Both the position numbers and the translations under genes were made by a program. Below the pieces are notes generated by a model. It did not search any database and had not been told where the DNA came from. It worked only from the letters and a program-made list of their open reading frames with translations. A stretch of DNA of 64,000 nucleotides from Sarcocystis neurona. Its lineage: Eukaryota > Apicomplexa > Conoidasida > Eucoccidiorida > Sarcocystidae. The stretch is taken from assembly GCA_000727475.1 (NCBI GenBank), contig KL647292.1:2671592-2735591 (forward strand). The letters run 5' to 3'. Within the stretch, counting starts at the first letter, position 1. Each line of letters starts with the position of its first letter. Positions 12,271-23,354 of this stretch are shown one piece after another.

Positions 12271-15200
12271 TCAGGAATGCTGTCTATCCTGCTGTAGGCG
12301 TACTTGACAAGCGTGCGCGCGCTGTTGTGGCTCGGACTGCCCTTCGCTGACTGTACGTCTCTGCGAGAACTCCACGGCATGGCCGCCCAGCAAAAGGTCG
12401 CTCAAGTAGTAAATTCTTCTTTGGGTACAATACCGCATCCGTCTGTAATACGTAAGTAATCCAGCTGCTGGTGTGCACTTTTGGATGCACAACGCTAGCC
12501 CTCCGCGAAAGCACGCGTGGCCACAGAAACCCTCCTTCTAATGCGTCTGCCCTCTATTATGATTCGAGGGCCCTCCAAGCTATGCGAGACAACACCGGCT
12601 CACCTAATGCCTATGTACACGCTGCGACCAAATACATCACCGCTATGGCGGTGGCGAAGTATGTAGCTCTTCGACTCCCAGGCACGCGTACAGGTAGTCA
12701 ACTTTGCTTTGAAGCTGGTGCAGTGTCACTTCCAACTCAGCTTGACGCCGCTCGCAGTCATCCACTCTCTTCGACACGAGGCTTACAGCAGAATTCTTGC
12801 CTGAGGAACACAGAACACAACTACAAAGCAACAGATGTCATCCATGGTCTCTCGTCCGCCTCGAATAAATCCAGAAAAAGTAACCATCTTGCAACTCTTG
12901 CTTCCTGACGCCGTGCTTTGCCGCCTTACAAACTCAGGTATCTCCATCTCACCTGCTCATTAAATGCCTCGAATGGCCACTCGTTCAACATCCGGCAAAT
13001 TTGCAGACAAGGCAATGAGGAATGCCCACTCTCGTGCACCCGTAGCGAAACTTACTTTCTAGACCGGTTTCAAAGTCTTCTCTAGATCGTAAAGAGCTCT
13101 TGATGTCGGCGATTCGCTGACGAAGAGAATTTGCATGGTCAATAGATTGTCGCAGCACGCTGTCCGTGCTAAAGTCACCGTATTTGCTATCGTCGGAGCT
13201 CTGCGACAGTCGCCGAACTCTGTTAGCCTGAAAAACGCATGTTTATCGATCATAGCATCCAGTTCAATTCGTCATACCTAGCCGAAGGAAAGACTCTGAG
13301 CTATTGACGAATAGACGCCGTCCCTACGACACTCGTCACCTACAACCTAGAGTCGAAACAGTCCTTGTTGAACATACACCAGATGGTACGAGAGCATCCA
13401 CCTATGTGCAGCTATACCATCAAACACGCATTCTCGCCAGTCTCAATAGTACAACGCTGCAAATTTGACGCATCGTCTTACCCGCGCATCTTTGATAAGG
13501 GAATCAAGAGTCCGGAGACCGAAGGCCTCTGGGTGCTGCATTTCGGTATTCATCTCTTGTGCAAGCTCCTGCCAATCGAGCAACATGTCAAAAGCCAGCA
13601 CAAGACACCAGATTGCAAACCGCTCTAATCTGGACTCGTGATGATCCGATTCACGTCCGCAGGATAGCAAGAAGGCAGTGCCGTTCTACGCACGCTCGAG
13701 ACACACATAGTAACAGTGGTCGCGGCCACCGCCCTGACGCGTTACACCAGGCACGATGCTGCACCGGTTGCAAGTACAAAAGCGTCCTTGACGAAACGTC
13801 TTGTCGCCGTAAAGGAAGACGAAACACACAAACGCATTCCCCTTGTGTGCACATTGAGTGTGAAGCTCGACCACAACGACGAGCTCGAAGGCGTGCGATG
13901 TGGTGGCAGGTAATTACCTTGCTCGGGCTCATAAGCGCGTCCAAACTTGCTTTGGTAAATAGAACTGGCTCCTTGTAAAACCATTCGCCGTCCGTTTCAC
14001 CGACAACAAAGTAAATCAGACCAGATGAGCTAGATGCGTCCGGAGGCGCCTGCAGGCTTCCAAGAGCAATCTGCTTCACCGTTGGACCCATAAATCCTCC
14101 CGATATAGATATGCGTGCCATTTCAATTTCTGCAAGCACGCACGCGCACAAGCAAGTTCAGGTACGCGGGAGACAAGGAGGGCCCAACCGGTATGTCCAG
14201 CGTCAGGGAGAAAAAGCGTGTATACGACCCTCCTGCAATCTGAGTGCCATCGTCGCTTCTGTGGGAAAAAATTGACGTCGCATACTTGTTTGTGGTAGAG
14301 GCACTTCCTACATGGCGCCGGCACTGTCCCGAGGCACACGGGCACGACCTCTTCCCAAGAAAGCCGGCAGTGTCTGTTTAATGGCTGCACTTATGACAAT
14401 GCAGTCGCCGCAACTACTCTACACGGCATTTTCGTGCGAGGCACTCAACTGTATTGGCTTGCAAAGGACAGAAACATGGTGTTACTTTCGGAACAGCAGC
14501 GAGAGACGGGAAGTCGACCTCTGTATACGAGAACACTTGCGCGTGTATGGAGTCGTGCAGCATTACCTTAGGAATCAAAGGCCTGAATATTTTCCGCACT
14601 GACGCATCAATTCTGAATTATTTGTTCTGATGGCTTTTTCTGCCAGTTTCATCTCCAAAACGCGTGCGAAGAGGTTTCTCACCCGTCAAGGATATTCCAA
14701 GGGTGTAAACCGCAACAGCCAAGATGATAACGCCACATTCTTCTGGCACACGGGTGAGATCTATTGCCATGGAGTGTGTAGCAACATTGAGGGAAAATGC
14801 TCCTGCTGCGTCCTCTCTGTTTCGGTAAAATATGCAGTCCAGGTATTTCGCGTTCTTGTCATACAGGAGAGCAAACATGTCTGCGTCCGCGCACACAATT
14901 AACACCGGAGCGGGAGTGTCCTGCATGTACACAAGGTGCGCTACGGTCGGTTATCCGATGACAAATCGACCAACGTGCACAAGCTTGAGAAGAAACGCTT
15001 AACGAACAAAGGACCACACCAGCGTATTAAAAAGCAGTCGAAGCGCGTCAGTGCTACGTATGCTAGGTCAACTGCAGAAGCTTAGCTTTTGTGAAACGCA
15101 AAGCACCCTGCGGAACTCTCCAACAGCGACCGAGTAGATACTCGCGCATAATATCCTGTGCAAATACAAACCGCCAATTCCCAGCAGCATTTTCTCTACG

Positions 15201-16181
15201 TGGTAGCCACCTAGCGCTACACCACGATCATAACCTTTCGACGACGAAAAGCTGTCACTCATATATGTGCTCTTTGACGTACAGTATCAATACCTACCAA
15301 GTTCCAAGCCCGCCGGGAACGCATCTTCTTCGTAAGAAAGCTGAACGCGCAGCTGTTTGAGGAATAGTGGAGCTTTCCCTGAAATGCAAAGACGACAAAA
15401 CAAAGACGGGTACCCTCACAAGCCCTTGCCCACTTCTGGACACGGACTCATACGTCTGCAGGACGGTAAATAAGGTCGTCCGCGACGTTCCCGTGCTCCT
15501 CTGGAATTCACGCGCTGTGGATTATCACGGAACTATGAGGCTTAGAAAGTGAGCCGAAACAAACTGTGGGTGCCGTGACACCCGAGAAAGAGCACCTAGG
15601 CACAGGCGAGTTAGTACTGCACACATGCCGTGCTGGGCCGCAGCTGACACCGAATTACGAAAAACTCCAGTTGGCGATTTTGATCGCCTTTATAAAGCGC
15701 ACGCTGCACACGTGCACCCAAAATCTCTGCTTTATGCGTAGTCATGATCCACGTTCCATACTCGAAAGCACGTACCTCCGGCTCGCGCTCGTCAGACTGA
15801 TGGATCAGCGAGACCTGCGGGAGAACTCAGGTTAACTGCAGGATGTGTAGTCACATTCACTGCACTGTCGAAAGACCACCTCCCATCCGACACAGAGGCA
15901 AACACATGCTACAGCGGCGGGCACGTACCCGTTTCCATTTTTGAAAGTGCCGCCTCCGGTTCTGCCTCCGTTCGTTTGGTGCCGAGTCTGCCATAAAAAG
16001 AGCTCCTTTGACTAGCTCTCTTATTTAGCGCAGCTTTCGGGTCGCTCCACAATTGACTGGAGCGCTCACGTCCCCCGGCTGTGCTCGATTGCACTTGGAC
16101 GTCGTCATCCTCTTCACCCGCGAAAACTCCGTAACCGGATGTCCCCAAATGCTTGGGTCTGTCCAAAAGTTCGGTGCTCAT
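12271..16181 (-). CDS. TerD-like domain protein with C-terminal helical region, 11 exons
   Basis: Exons: 16181-15929, 15378-15298, 15155-15142, 14920-14683, 14520-14486, 14373-14349, 14129-13918, 13685-13482, 13227-13056, 12800-12692, 12442-12271. Lengths sum to 1,515 nt with compatible phases, giving 504 residues and a TGA stop. The ATG has an in-frame TAA nine bases upstream. Residues about 87-286 match the TerD fold order: a strand near LRVQLSYEEDAF, ADADMFALLYDKN where TerD has DLDAS, CIFYRNREDAAG for the FYNN-x-x-x-x-x-G stretch, IDLTRVPEE, GREIEMARISIS for the GxEIARxxLS strand, and DGEWFYKEP for the GEWxFxA strand. The acidic Ca-binding loop (GDNxTGxGxGDDE) is missing. The last 220 residues are helical and charged, with coiled-coil character in ELEVTLHQLQSKVDY. 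TerD proteins are known from bacterial stress islands; the role here is unknown. Weakest points are the 14-nt exon 3 and the acceptor of exon 8. Confidence 0.72.
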
Positions 16182-18544
16182 TTTCTCACGTACTTAGGCA
16201 GAAAGTGCTGACACTCACACGCGTACATACCTCAGAGATCTCGTCTCTGGTTCGTTCCCTCGAGGTCTGCGGAGACACTATGGGTGCAGCAAGTGCAGTA
16301 GGGGGGAAGAAGCGAAAGCAAAAGCAGCAGCGCCCACGCCGACGTCGGTCTGCAACAGCCCAGCATTCTTTTGTGCCCCTCTGGCGTGCTCAGGTAAGCA
16401 CGATTGCCATAAGTAGTTGTCGACAGTGCATGTGGTCGCTCCACGGTGGCAATATCTCAAAGACTGGGTCGTAAGACCACAGTTGAATAATGCTTGACTG
16501 CCTGAGTCCAAGTGAGAAGTGACCTCACTGCTGTAGCACCACCTTCGGCGTTGGCACACCTGTACCCGGTCGCCGAAGAGCAATACCTCACATGCGTGCA
16601 AACGCCACCCTGTCAAGACCGCCTCTCCCTGTACAGAAAGCCGCTTTGAGAGGAAAAAGTCCGTGCTGACGGAGAGCACTTCAACGCCAGCCGAACGGAT
16701 GAAACACGCTGCTCAGAAGGTCTGTAGAACGCGGCAACAGAGCCTCCGTAGATCCGAGGAAAAGGCATCTGGAAGTCGGCGAGGCGACTCTTTCTGGCGG
16801 ATTTCCCTCTTGAAGACTAGCATTCATCTTGCAGGGTGCCAGCCTGCCGTAAGCCCAAGGTCTCATATACGACGTGCAGCACGGCTCTCCTTAGCAGACA
16901 ACCGACACAGCTGTAACGATGCCTTACTTTCCTCTCCGGCTCCAATAGCACATCGCGACTTCGTTGGGTTACGACCGCTTCTTCAGCAACTTGGTATTGT
17001 CGAACAGAAACAACACTACAGATACAGATGAGGCTGAGGCGCTAGCGCATGCAGGCGGCAATGTGGCGCGCCGAACTGCTGGGCAGCCATACCAGCGTCG
17101 CTAGACGCGACCGCTCTGGCGCCCGCTCTGGCTCTCGCACTGACTACCCACTGGTAGACAACCGTGGTTCAGGTAGAGGGAAGGCACAAAGTGTGTTTAC
17201 CGTAATCAATGTGTCGCACGTGTTATTTCGCGTTGAACTCTCTACCAGATGTCTCAACCGCCTTCTCGAGGTCGCGTTTCCGACTGGGAGCACGACGGGT
17301 GCAGTTGTCCTCCCCTTAAATGTGACGCACCTACGGTCGACACTGTATCGTCTCGAACCAATTCCGTATAGAGGCGGGTGTCTCGTAACAGAGACAGAAG
17401 ACTGCATGTCTGGAGGGAAATGCGGCTGAAGACCGTGTCCTGCTGTTGCCAGCAGGTCTGGAAAATATGCGGTTGACGATAAGCCCCATTAAACGGCACT
17501 AGCGGTTTGTCTTCTACCCGCCGAAGACGAAATGGCAGGCAGTCCCGTACGCTTACGAAGCGATGGCCTACCACTAACGATTACAGCATGTTGAACGGGG
17601 AAAATGGTTGCAACAGCCAATGAGGAAAACAGGGACAAGTGCCTCTGGCCTAAATATAAGCGAGTGCCCTTATTCAACGATGCTATTTGCAGCATCTGGC
17701 ACTCAACTCCCTTTCTCTAGTGAGCACGGGAGAACTGAATGTCCCGTGGCATTCTGTCGCACAGGGTGGTACTCTGCACCCTTTAAGCTCCACACCGAAC
17801 GCATCCAGCTTCAGGCATACACGCACCGTAGGTGTCGCTGTGCTAGAGAAACAACATGGTACTGTGAGTCGTATCTACGTGTCTGCAGACGTACACGCAC
17901 CGTCGGTGTCACTGTGCTAGAGAAACAGCATGGTACTGTAAGTCGTATCTACGTATTTGCAGAGTTACACGCACCGTAGGTGTCACTCTGCTCGAGAAAA
18001 ATCATGGCACTGTAAGTCGTATCTGCTGGCCGAAGGACTGCACATGCTGCGGCGGTTCCTGTCAAGCGTTTACTTCAGTATACCACACACTCCTGTGTGT
18101 TTTACGAATGGCACAAGGCTGCCACAGTTACGATGGAAACGGGAGCTACCTGCGTTATAGCGGCGTAAAATTTTTTATGCCCTACTCCTGGCACGCCCCT
18201 CCGTCTGCTACAGTGGTGTGGTTTCGGTTGTACACAGTAGGGCCCTGAAAAGCAATACGTTTACCACACAGAAATTGCTGAGTGAGTCGCCTCGTGGCAC
18301 ACAGCTTGTGGCAATAACTGTCAGCCGTGCACAGCTGGATGATGAATATTTATTCGCGTCTTCCGCCGTACGCGTAGCAGACAATTAAATGGACGCATCC
18401 ACTCTTACGTAAGTCGATCTGCTTTTACCATGCGATGAGGAAGTATTCGCGTCTTCCTCTTTGGAAAGCAGACCCTCAAATGGTCTGCTTTTTCCATGCG
18501 CTAAGGATGTACACGCACCACTTTTTACAACAAGCGTCAGATAC
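16182..18544. other. Region upstream of the TerD-like gene, no confident gene
   Basis: This holds the 5' flank of the TerD-like gene, which has no obvious TATA box, then about 2 kb without a defendable exon. Short frames occur on both strands near 16,280-16,680 and 17,050-17,570, but none has matching splice borders and none is recognisable. A 74-bp tandem repeat lies at 17,819-18,027 and a diverged repeat of about 64 bp at 18,415-18,515. Confidence 0.4.
17819..18027. repeat. 74-bp tandem repeat, about 2.8 copies
   Basis: Units start at 17,819, 17,893 and 17,967, each with ACACGCACCGT. The exact 74-bp period is kept through all copies, with about 10% substitutions and the last copy truncated. 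Each unit contains a GTRAGTCGTATC block, and the first two end in a (T)CTGCAG or TTTGCAG block, so the repeat carries splice-site look-alikes on the plus strand. Confidence 0.85.
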
Positions 18545-18706
18545 CGCCGTCACGTATATCTTGTCCGCAGAGAGAACTATGTCTCCTGACACTGTTGACA
18601 GTGGCTCGTGTAGCACAGCACACTCAATTACACCTTCAGTGCATGGAGCGTGCCAGTATCCCTTCAGCTGTGCTCGGCCCCGCGGCACTGTGTCATCGTC
18701 GAACAA
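18545..18706 (-). CDS. Candidate 54-codon exon, gene unknown
   Basis: A CACCAG acceptor and a GTATCT donor enclose exactly 162 nt, open in phase 0. The product is well mixed, with CTEGVIECAVLHEPL followed by GDIVLSADKIYVTA, and looks like beta-strand sequence. The preceding minus-strand frame ends at a TAA (18,822), so the two cannot be neighbours in one transcript unless an exon is missed. No family recognised. Confidence 0.35.
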
Positions 18707-18821
18707 CTGGTGAGGATTGTTGGCCAAGACCGGCACATATTATCAGCTCTATGTCATTCTGCACCAATTATACACGGCTCAACTTTTCTACACCGACCTC
18801 GAAAAAGCGAGGTCATAACAA

Positions 18822-19115
18822 TTACTGTTCCTCCCTTTTCCCCAGCTGCGTATGACGAGACTCAAATTCAGCTGCGATCTTCCGTTCTTCGTCGCGATAC
18901 CGCTCATGATCCACAATAGCCTGCAGCCGTGCAATCTGCAGGTAAACACACACAGGAAGGTGCCACTTCCTTTGCGGCGTGGAGCAAAATGGCCTACGAG
19001 AAGGGTGGGTGGTTGATAATAGTTCCTCTGGAGGTGTTTCTGCCCTTGCTTCAATCGGCGTGCACCAGAAGTACCACAAATCTATACTAGAAAGCGCTCT
19101 CCTACTGAGGCGCAT
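18822..19115 (-). CDS. Candidate small ORF or terminal exon with coiled-coil C-terminus
   Basis: The frame is open from an ATG at 19,115 to TAA at 18,822 (97 codons). The last 37 residues, starting after a TTACCTGCAG acceptor at 18,935, are strongly helical and charged (IARLQAIVDHERYRDEE and ESRHTQLGKREEQ). The safest reading is that 18,822-18,935 is the last exon of a minus-strand gene whose other exons I could not find. Reading it as an intronless 97-residue protein is the alternative. Confidence 0.35.
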   Translation of the reverse strand: MRLSRRALSSIDLWYFWCTPIEARAETPPEELLSTTHPSRRPFCSTPQRKWHLPVCVYLQIARLQAIVDHERYRDEERKIAAEFESRHTQLGKREEQ

Positions 19116-19893
19116 TTCTTTAGCCCACGCACTTTGTGCATGTGCACAAGAACACCCGTGTGTGCGTTTGCGAAGATGCCCGTACGTCAGATGCAGTCAT
19201 CCGCATGTATGTACCTGTGCACACATGTATTGCCCATTAGTTAACATACATGTGTATACCTCTTCAAAGGCACAAGATGAGGGAGTCCTATTTTGACATT
19301 CCAGCTTTGTCTCTTCTGTTTCACAGCACCTGCTACGAAGTTCTATGCCGGCGTGCTCATGGTCAAAAAATAGAGAGGAAATGCATTTGAAGTAGAAAAA
19401 CCAAACTGGGAAGACCTTCGTTGTTCGATGAGCCTGCCCTACATCTTCAACGTAGAAGACAAGTGGTCATTATTAGAAAAGGAAGCGGCTGAGACTGTGG
19501 AAGCTCCGACGGCCTGCTGCCGAAGTATCTCAGATGTGGAAAGCCAACTCTGACTTATACCATCAACACACATACATTTATCCAATAATCGAAATACCTA
19601 TATACGTCACGAAGCTGTGCCAATTCCTTGCTGCGTAAATATATGATATATAGGTATACAGATATACATATATATATATATATGTATGTACCTATATACA
19701 CGTAAAACTGACGGTGAATACTCTGAAGCAGTAACGCATCCACTGGGTGTATCAAACAGGTAGTGTTGCTCAATGCTGCACGGAAATATCGTGCAGGCCT
19801 CTTTAAGTGTCTCCGTCGGGCGTAAACCGGTTGGACCAGAACTCACGCCCGCACTGTTACAGCCTCCGCGACATTGTTTTAGTTGGACACGGA

Positions 19894-20035
19894 GGTACGA
19901 ACACTCTTTAACTGCGCGGTGCAGCACACTGATTGTTGGTACGAATACTCTTAACTTTAACTACACGGTGCAACAGACTAATTGTTGGTACGAATACTCT
20001 TTAACTACACGGTGCAGCACACTAATTCTTGGGCA
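19894..20035. repeat. Three imperfect tandem units of 44-49 bp
   Basis: GGTACGAA(C/T)ACTCTT recurs at 19,894, 19,938 and 19,987. Each is followed by an AACT-CACGGTGCA block and (A/T)ACTAATT or ACTGATT. Period differences come from small insertions. Confidence 0.8.
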
Positions 20036-20204
20036 AACTCCCCGTCGCTTCTACCTACAAATATAGATGTGACAATACGCCGGCGCGTTGCACACAGGTG
20101 GTCGCGAATAACACTGGGTCTCCCTGTGTACCTCTGCAGAATCCGCATGTAGCCGTTGTCAATACTTGGGCTTCCAGATTTTCCTAAGCTCTACAGAGGC
20201 ACGC

Positions 20205-20245
20205 GTTTGTATGTGTGTGTGTGTGTGTGTGGGTGTGTGTGTATG
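20205..20245. repeat. TG microsatellite
   Basis: A nearly pure (TG)n tract on the plus strand, downstream of the GPDH gene. Confidence 0.85.
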
Positions 20246-20827
20246 CATCGTTGTCTGTCTGTGTGAATCCGTATCCCTTTACACAATTCGACCTAAGTTG
20301 TTGTTGCTGTCCCCGGCATCACACAACTGCACGTTTCTCCGTTGTGCCCTGCTGCTGCCTCATCACTGTGTGTTCTGCCACTCCTCACATTCTGCAGCCA
20401 CCACTTTTCTTTGACTCCTCTTTAACTTGCATTTCCAACACGAGCACTTGTCTACGTATCTATTTCCCAGCAACTCAGTCGCCCGGCGTCCACTGCTCTG
20501 TCGGTCGTTTGTTTCTCTTCTTCTCCTGCAAGGCCGTAACCACTTGAATATTGCTGGCGAGTTGCTGCTTATGTGAGGTCTCCTCACTTTCACGCTACTG
20601 TCTACCTCATACAGGCTCCCGACTACGAATGGTGATCAATACCTGTTGGAGCCCTGCCTGCACACTCTCTTTCTCTTATTGTTGTTCTACTTGAGCTAAA
20701 CGCCGTTCGCTGTTCTAGGCGCGCCGCGCCGTCTGCTTCCCTGTTGTTCGCCCGTCAGTCTCACGGCGCTTCACCTACGTCATTGCAGAGGCCTGCCGCT
20801 CGGCCCTTCACCAGTGACCAGCAGTGT

Positions 20828-20965
20828 TCCACAACAGCAGCAGCAGCAGCAGACACAGCAGCAAACATCCAAACAGCTGCGGCAGCAGGTGCTGCAGTAG
20901 ACGTTCCACCAACAGACACTGCAGCAGACTTTCAAACAGCAGCAATAGCAGAACTTGATGCAGAC
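20828..20965. repeat. CAG tract at the GPDH 3' end
   Basis: CAG/GCA triplets with interruptions. The tract overlaps the last codons and 3' flank of the GPDH gene, so any C-terminal extension there is partly repeat-encoded. Confidence 0.8.
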
Positions 20966-23319
20966 TGCAGCAGACGGTAAAACTCAGGTGCCGCTTTCCC
21001 AACACAGTACCAGCCGACGCGCCGCAACGGCAGCGCTGCGTTTGAACAGCAGCGGTGACAGAGAGGCCAGTGCAGACTTACGCGCTGCTTCACAGTGGCC
21101 ATCAACGGCGGCAGCACGACCGGGGTGCACTCCTTCAACGAGCGATGCAGCCGCAGCTGAGTTGACTTAAAGACTCCCACCACGTCACTTGGTGGGCGTT
21201 GTTTAAATGCTATTTCGTAAGTCACGCGAAACAGTGGAAACAAGTGCTCTACTGCGTGTGACGCGAGGACATCGTAAACCTCCTTTGTGGTGAGAGTTCC
21301 CTGTGCGCAGAAACGCAGCGACAAAATCACCGAGCCCAGATGCAGAAAGAAGACGCAGCAGCACGCCGGTGCAGTTCTTGTGAGGCCAGTTGGATAAAGG
21401 CCTTTGGCAACGTTTCTCCGTCAACATCTGCGGGCCGGCAATACACTCGGGATGTGCACTCGAGGTCAGCACACATTTGTGGTGCGACCACCACCGTGTA
21501 AGCGCAGCAGCCCACAACTGCCCTGGCTGCACACAGAGTGTGGGGCGATACAAAATTGCCAATACACATACACACACATATACTACGGATGAAGCGAGAT
21601 TTGAAGGCTAAGCAAATAGGCCCACGCGTCCATGTTCCCTGCGCCTCAAAGTGGGGCGCCTGTGCCACATCCACTGTCCAGACAGTCCCACGTACGTGTG
21701 TACGCAGATACCGACACACAGCGTCAAGTATTTACAGGATATAAGAATTCGTAAAACCTATCTTAACTTCTGCGTAAATATATGCGTCGAGAAAAGCAGG
21801 GTGAACCATTAACGTAGTAGACGCACTCGTGCAGAATACGAGGGCAGGCATATTCGGAGATCAACTAGACGCGGGTGTGAAGAGCGTAGATTTCACGACT
21901 TATTTGCAGATACAAAGCGAAACAGCCAGAGCGTCATTCCTCGCTTCGAAAGGACGAGCACCTGACTTTTTCTCATCCTCCCTGCTCCCCACTTTCTCCG
22001 TGAGCACCCAGTTAGGTACGTGCACGTGTATGCGCACCGCAACAGTTCCTCTAGCGGTCTTGGTGCGTTGTCTGCTGTGGGATGGGCGGCGTATTCTACC
22101 ACAACGAAGAACGGCAAAGACACTGTCGCCGAGGCAAATGAATTGTGCGAGGTATGTGTGTATGTTTATGTAGACAACTACGTGTAGTGCGTGCGTGCGC
22201 ATCAATACCTGGAGTTTTTGCCCGTGGAGCAGCTCCCTTTCAATCTCTGCCCAGCTCTTCTTGCCTTGCGCACGAACAAACTCTGCCGCGCACCGGGCAT
22301 TGCGACCTCCGAAAATCGTTGTAATCACGTCTGCGTACCCTGCACTGTCGAAGAAAGTCTCCTGCGTGAATGAAACAGTGCGCCCGCAGTCACACCGGCA
22401 GAGCACAAATAAAGGTTGGTCTGGCCACAAAGATCCGCCATACGTACACGTGCACGTATACCCACATACTCCTCAGAGAACCGCACACACACACACACAG
22501 ATACGTTTCTATTCATTGTTGCTTCATCGCGTTGTTGTCTCCACAACATCTTTCTCCTTGTCTTCTCTTTTCTGTGTCTCGTAACAGATAAACAACACAT
22601 ATATAGTGTAATATATATGCCTTTGCAGATATTTTCGTGAATGTCTCTTCCACATACACGTGTACACCTTAATATTTAAACAAAACAGGTCTATCCTCGT
22701 CTCTCTCTACGTACACCATTCAAATATCCGCAAGGAGCAGAAGCATGTTCAGACGCTAGACGAGCAGTGTGAAAGTCAGAAATCCAAAAGATTCACGCAC
22801 TTGGACCCTGCTGCAGAATGCGCGTGCCCTCTCCCAGTGCAAGTCGTCACGCACGCCGCTCTGCAGAGCGGCTGGTACCATCGAGGACTCCACAAAAACT
22901 ACCTGTTTAATAAACAATGTTTGCGGGGGCCTCCGGACGACCACCCGCAGCACCGCGCTACCCCATGTGGGGAGGGGGGCTACGTCTTGACACTCTATAC
23001 ACGTTGGTTCATGGAAGTGCTGCTGCTAGGAAAGACGGGGACATCTCGGTCCTCCAGAGACGCAGAGTAAGATATACATCTACAGAATGCACAGCACCTC
23101 TTCCTTTGAGCAACGTCTTGTGGCCCGCCGCCTAGGCAAAACGGCCGCAACAACAGCAGCGCAGTCATTGCTGTTGGGAGCAACTTCGCCCGGCCCTTCT
23201 TTGCTGCAGCACTCACCGATTTCTCTCGGTTTCCAAACAGGTCAAATAGCAGCTGCACTGTGTCTCTGCGCCGCTATTCACAACCCTCTATGCATATCTT
23301 ATCTATGTATATATCTACC

Positions 23320-23354
<35 letters not shown>

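Larger units (their letters stand above)
19116..20931. other. 3' flank of the GPDH gene with microsatellites
   Basis: It holds an AT/GTATA microsatellite at about 19,635-19,705, a threefold repeat at 19,894-20,035, a TG tract at 20,205-20,245 and a CAG tract at 20,828-20,965. A 43-codon plus frame starting at 19,430 (MSLPYIFNVEDKWSLLEKEA) and a splice-flanked minus frame over 20,363-20,534 containing CSCWKCKLKRSQRK look protein-like, but neither could be joined to other exons. Confidence 0.4.

Noticed and set aside
15776..15814. 39-nt segment as a constitutive exon of the TerD-like gene
   Set aside because: Its phase does not fit exon 1, and inclusion gives an early TGA, whereas splicing exon 1 directly to 15,378 keeps the frame and the TerD-like strand.
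17819..18027. CRISPR-like appearance of regular repeats
   Set aside because: The repeats are contiguous tandem units without unique spacers, in a eukaryotic genome.
19430..19561. Plus-strand 43-codon frame (MSLPYIFNVEDKW...)
   Set aside because: It is protein-like but short, the minus strand has an equally plausible splice-flanked frame, and there is no partner exon.
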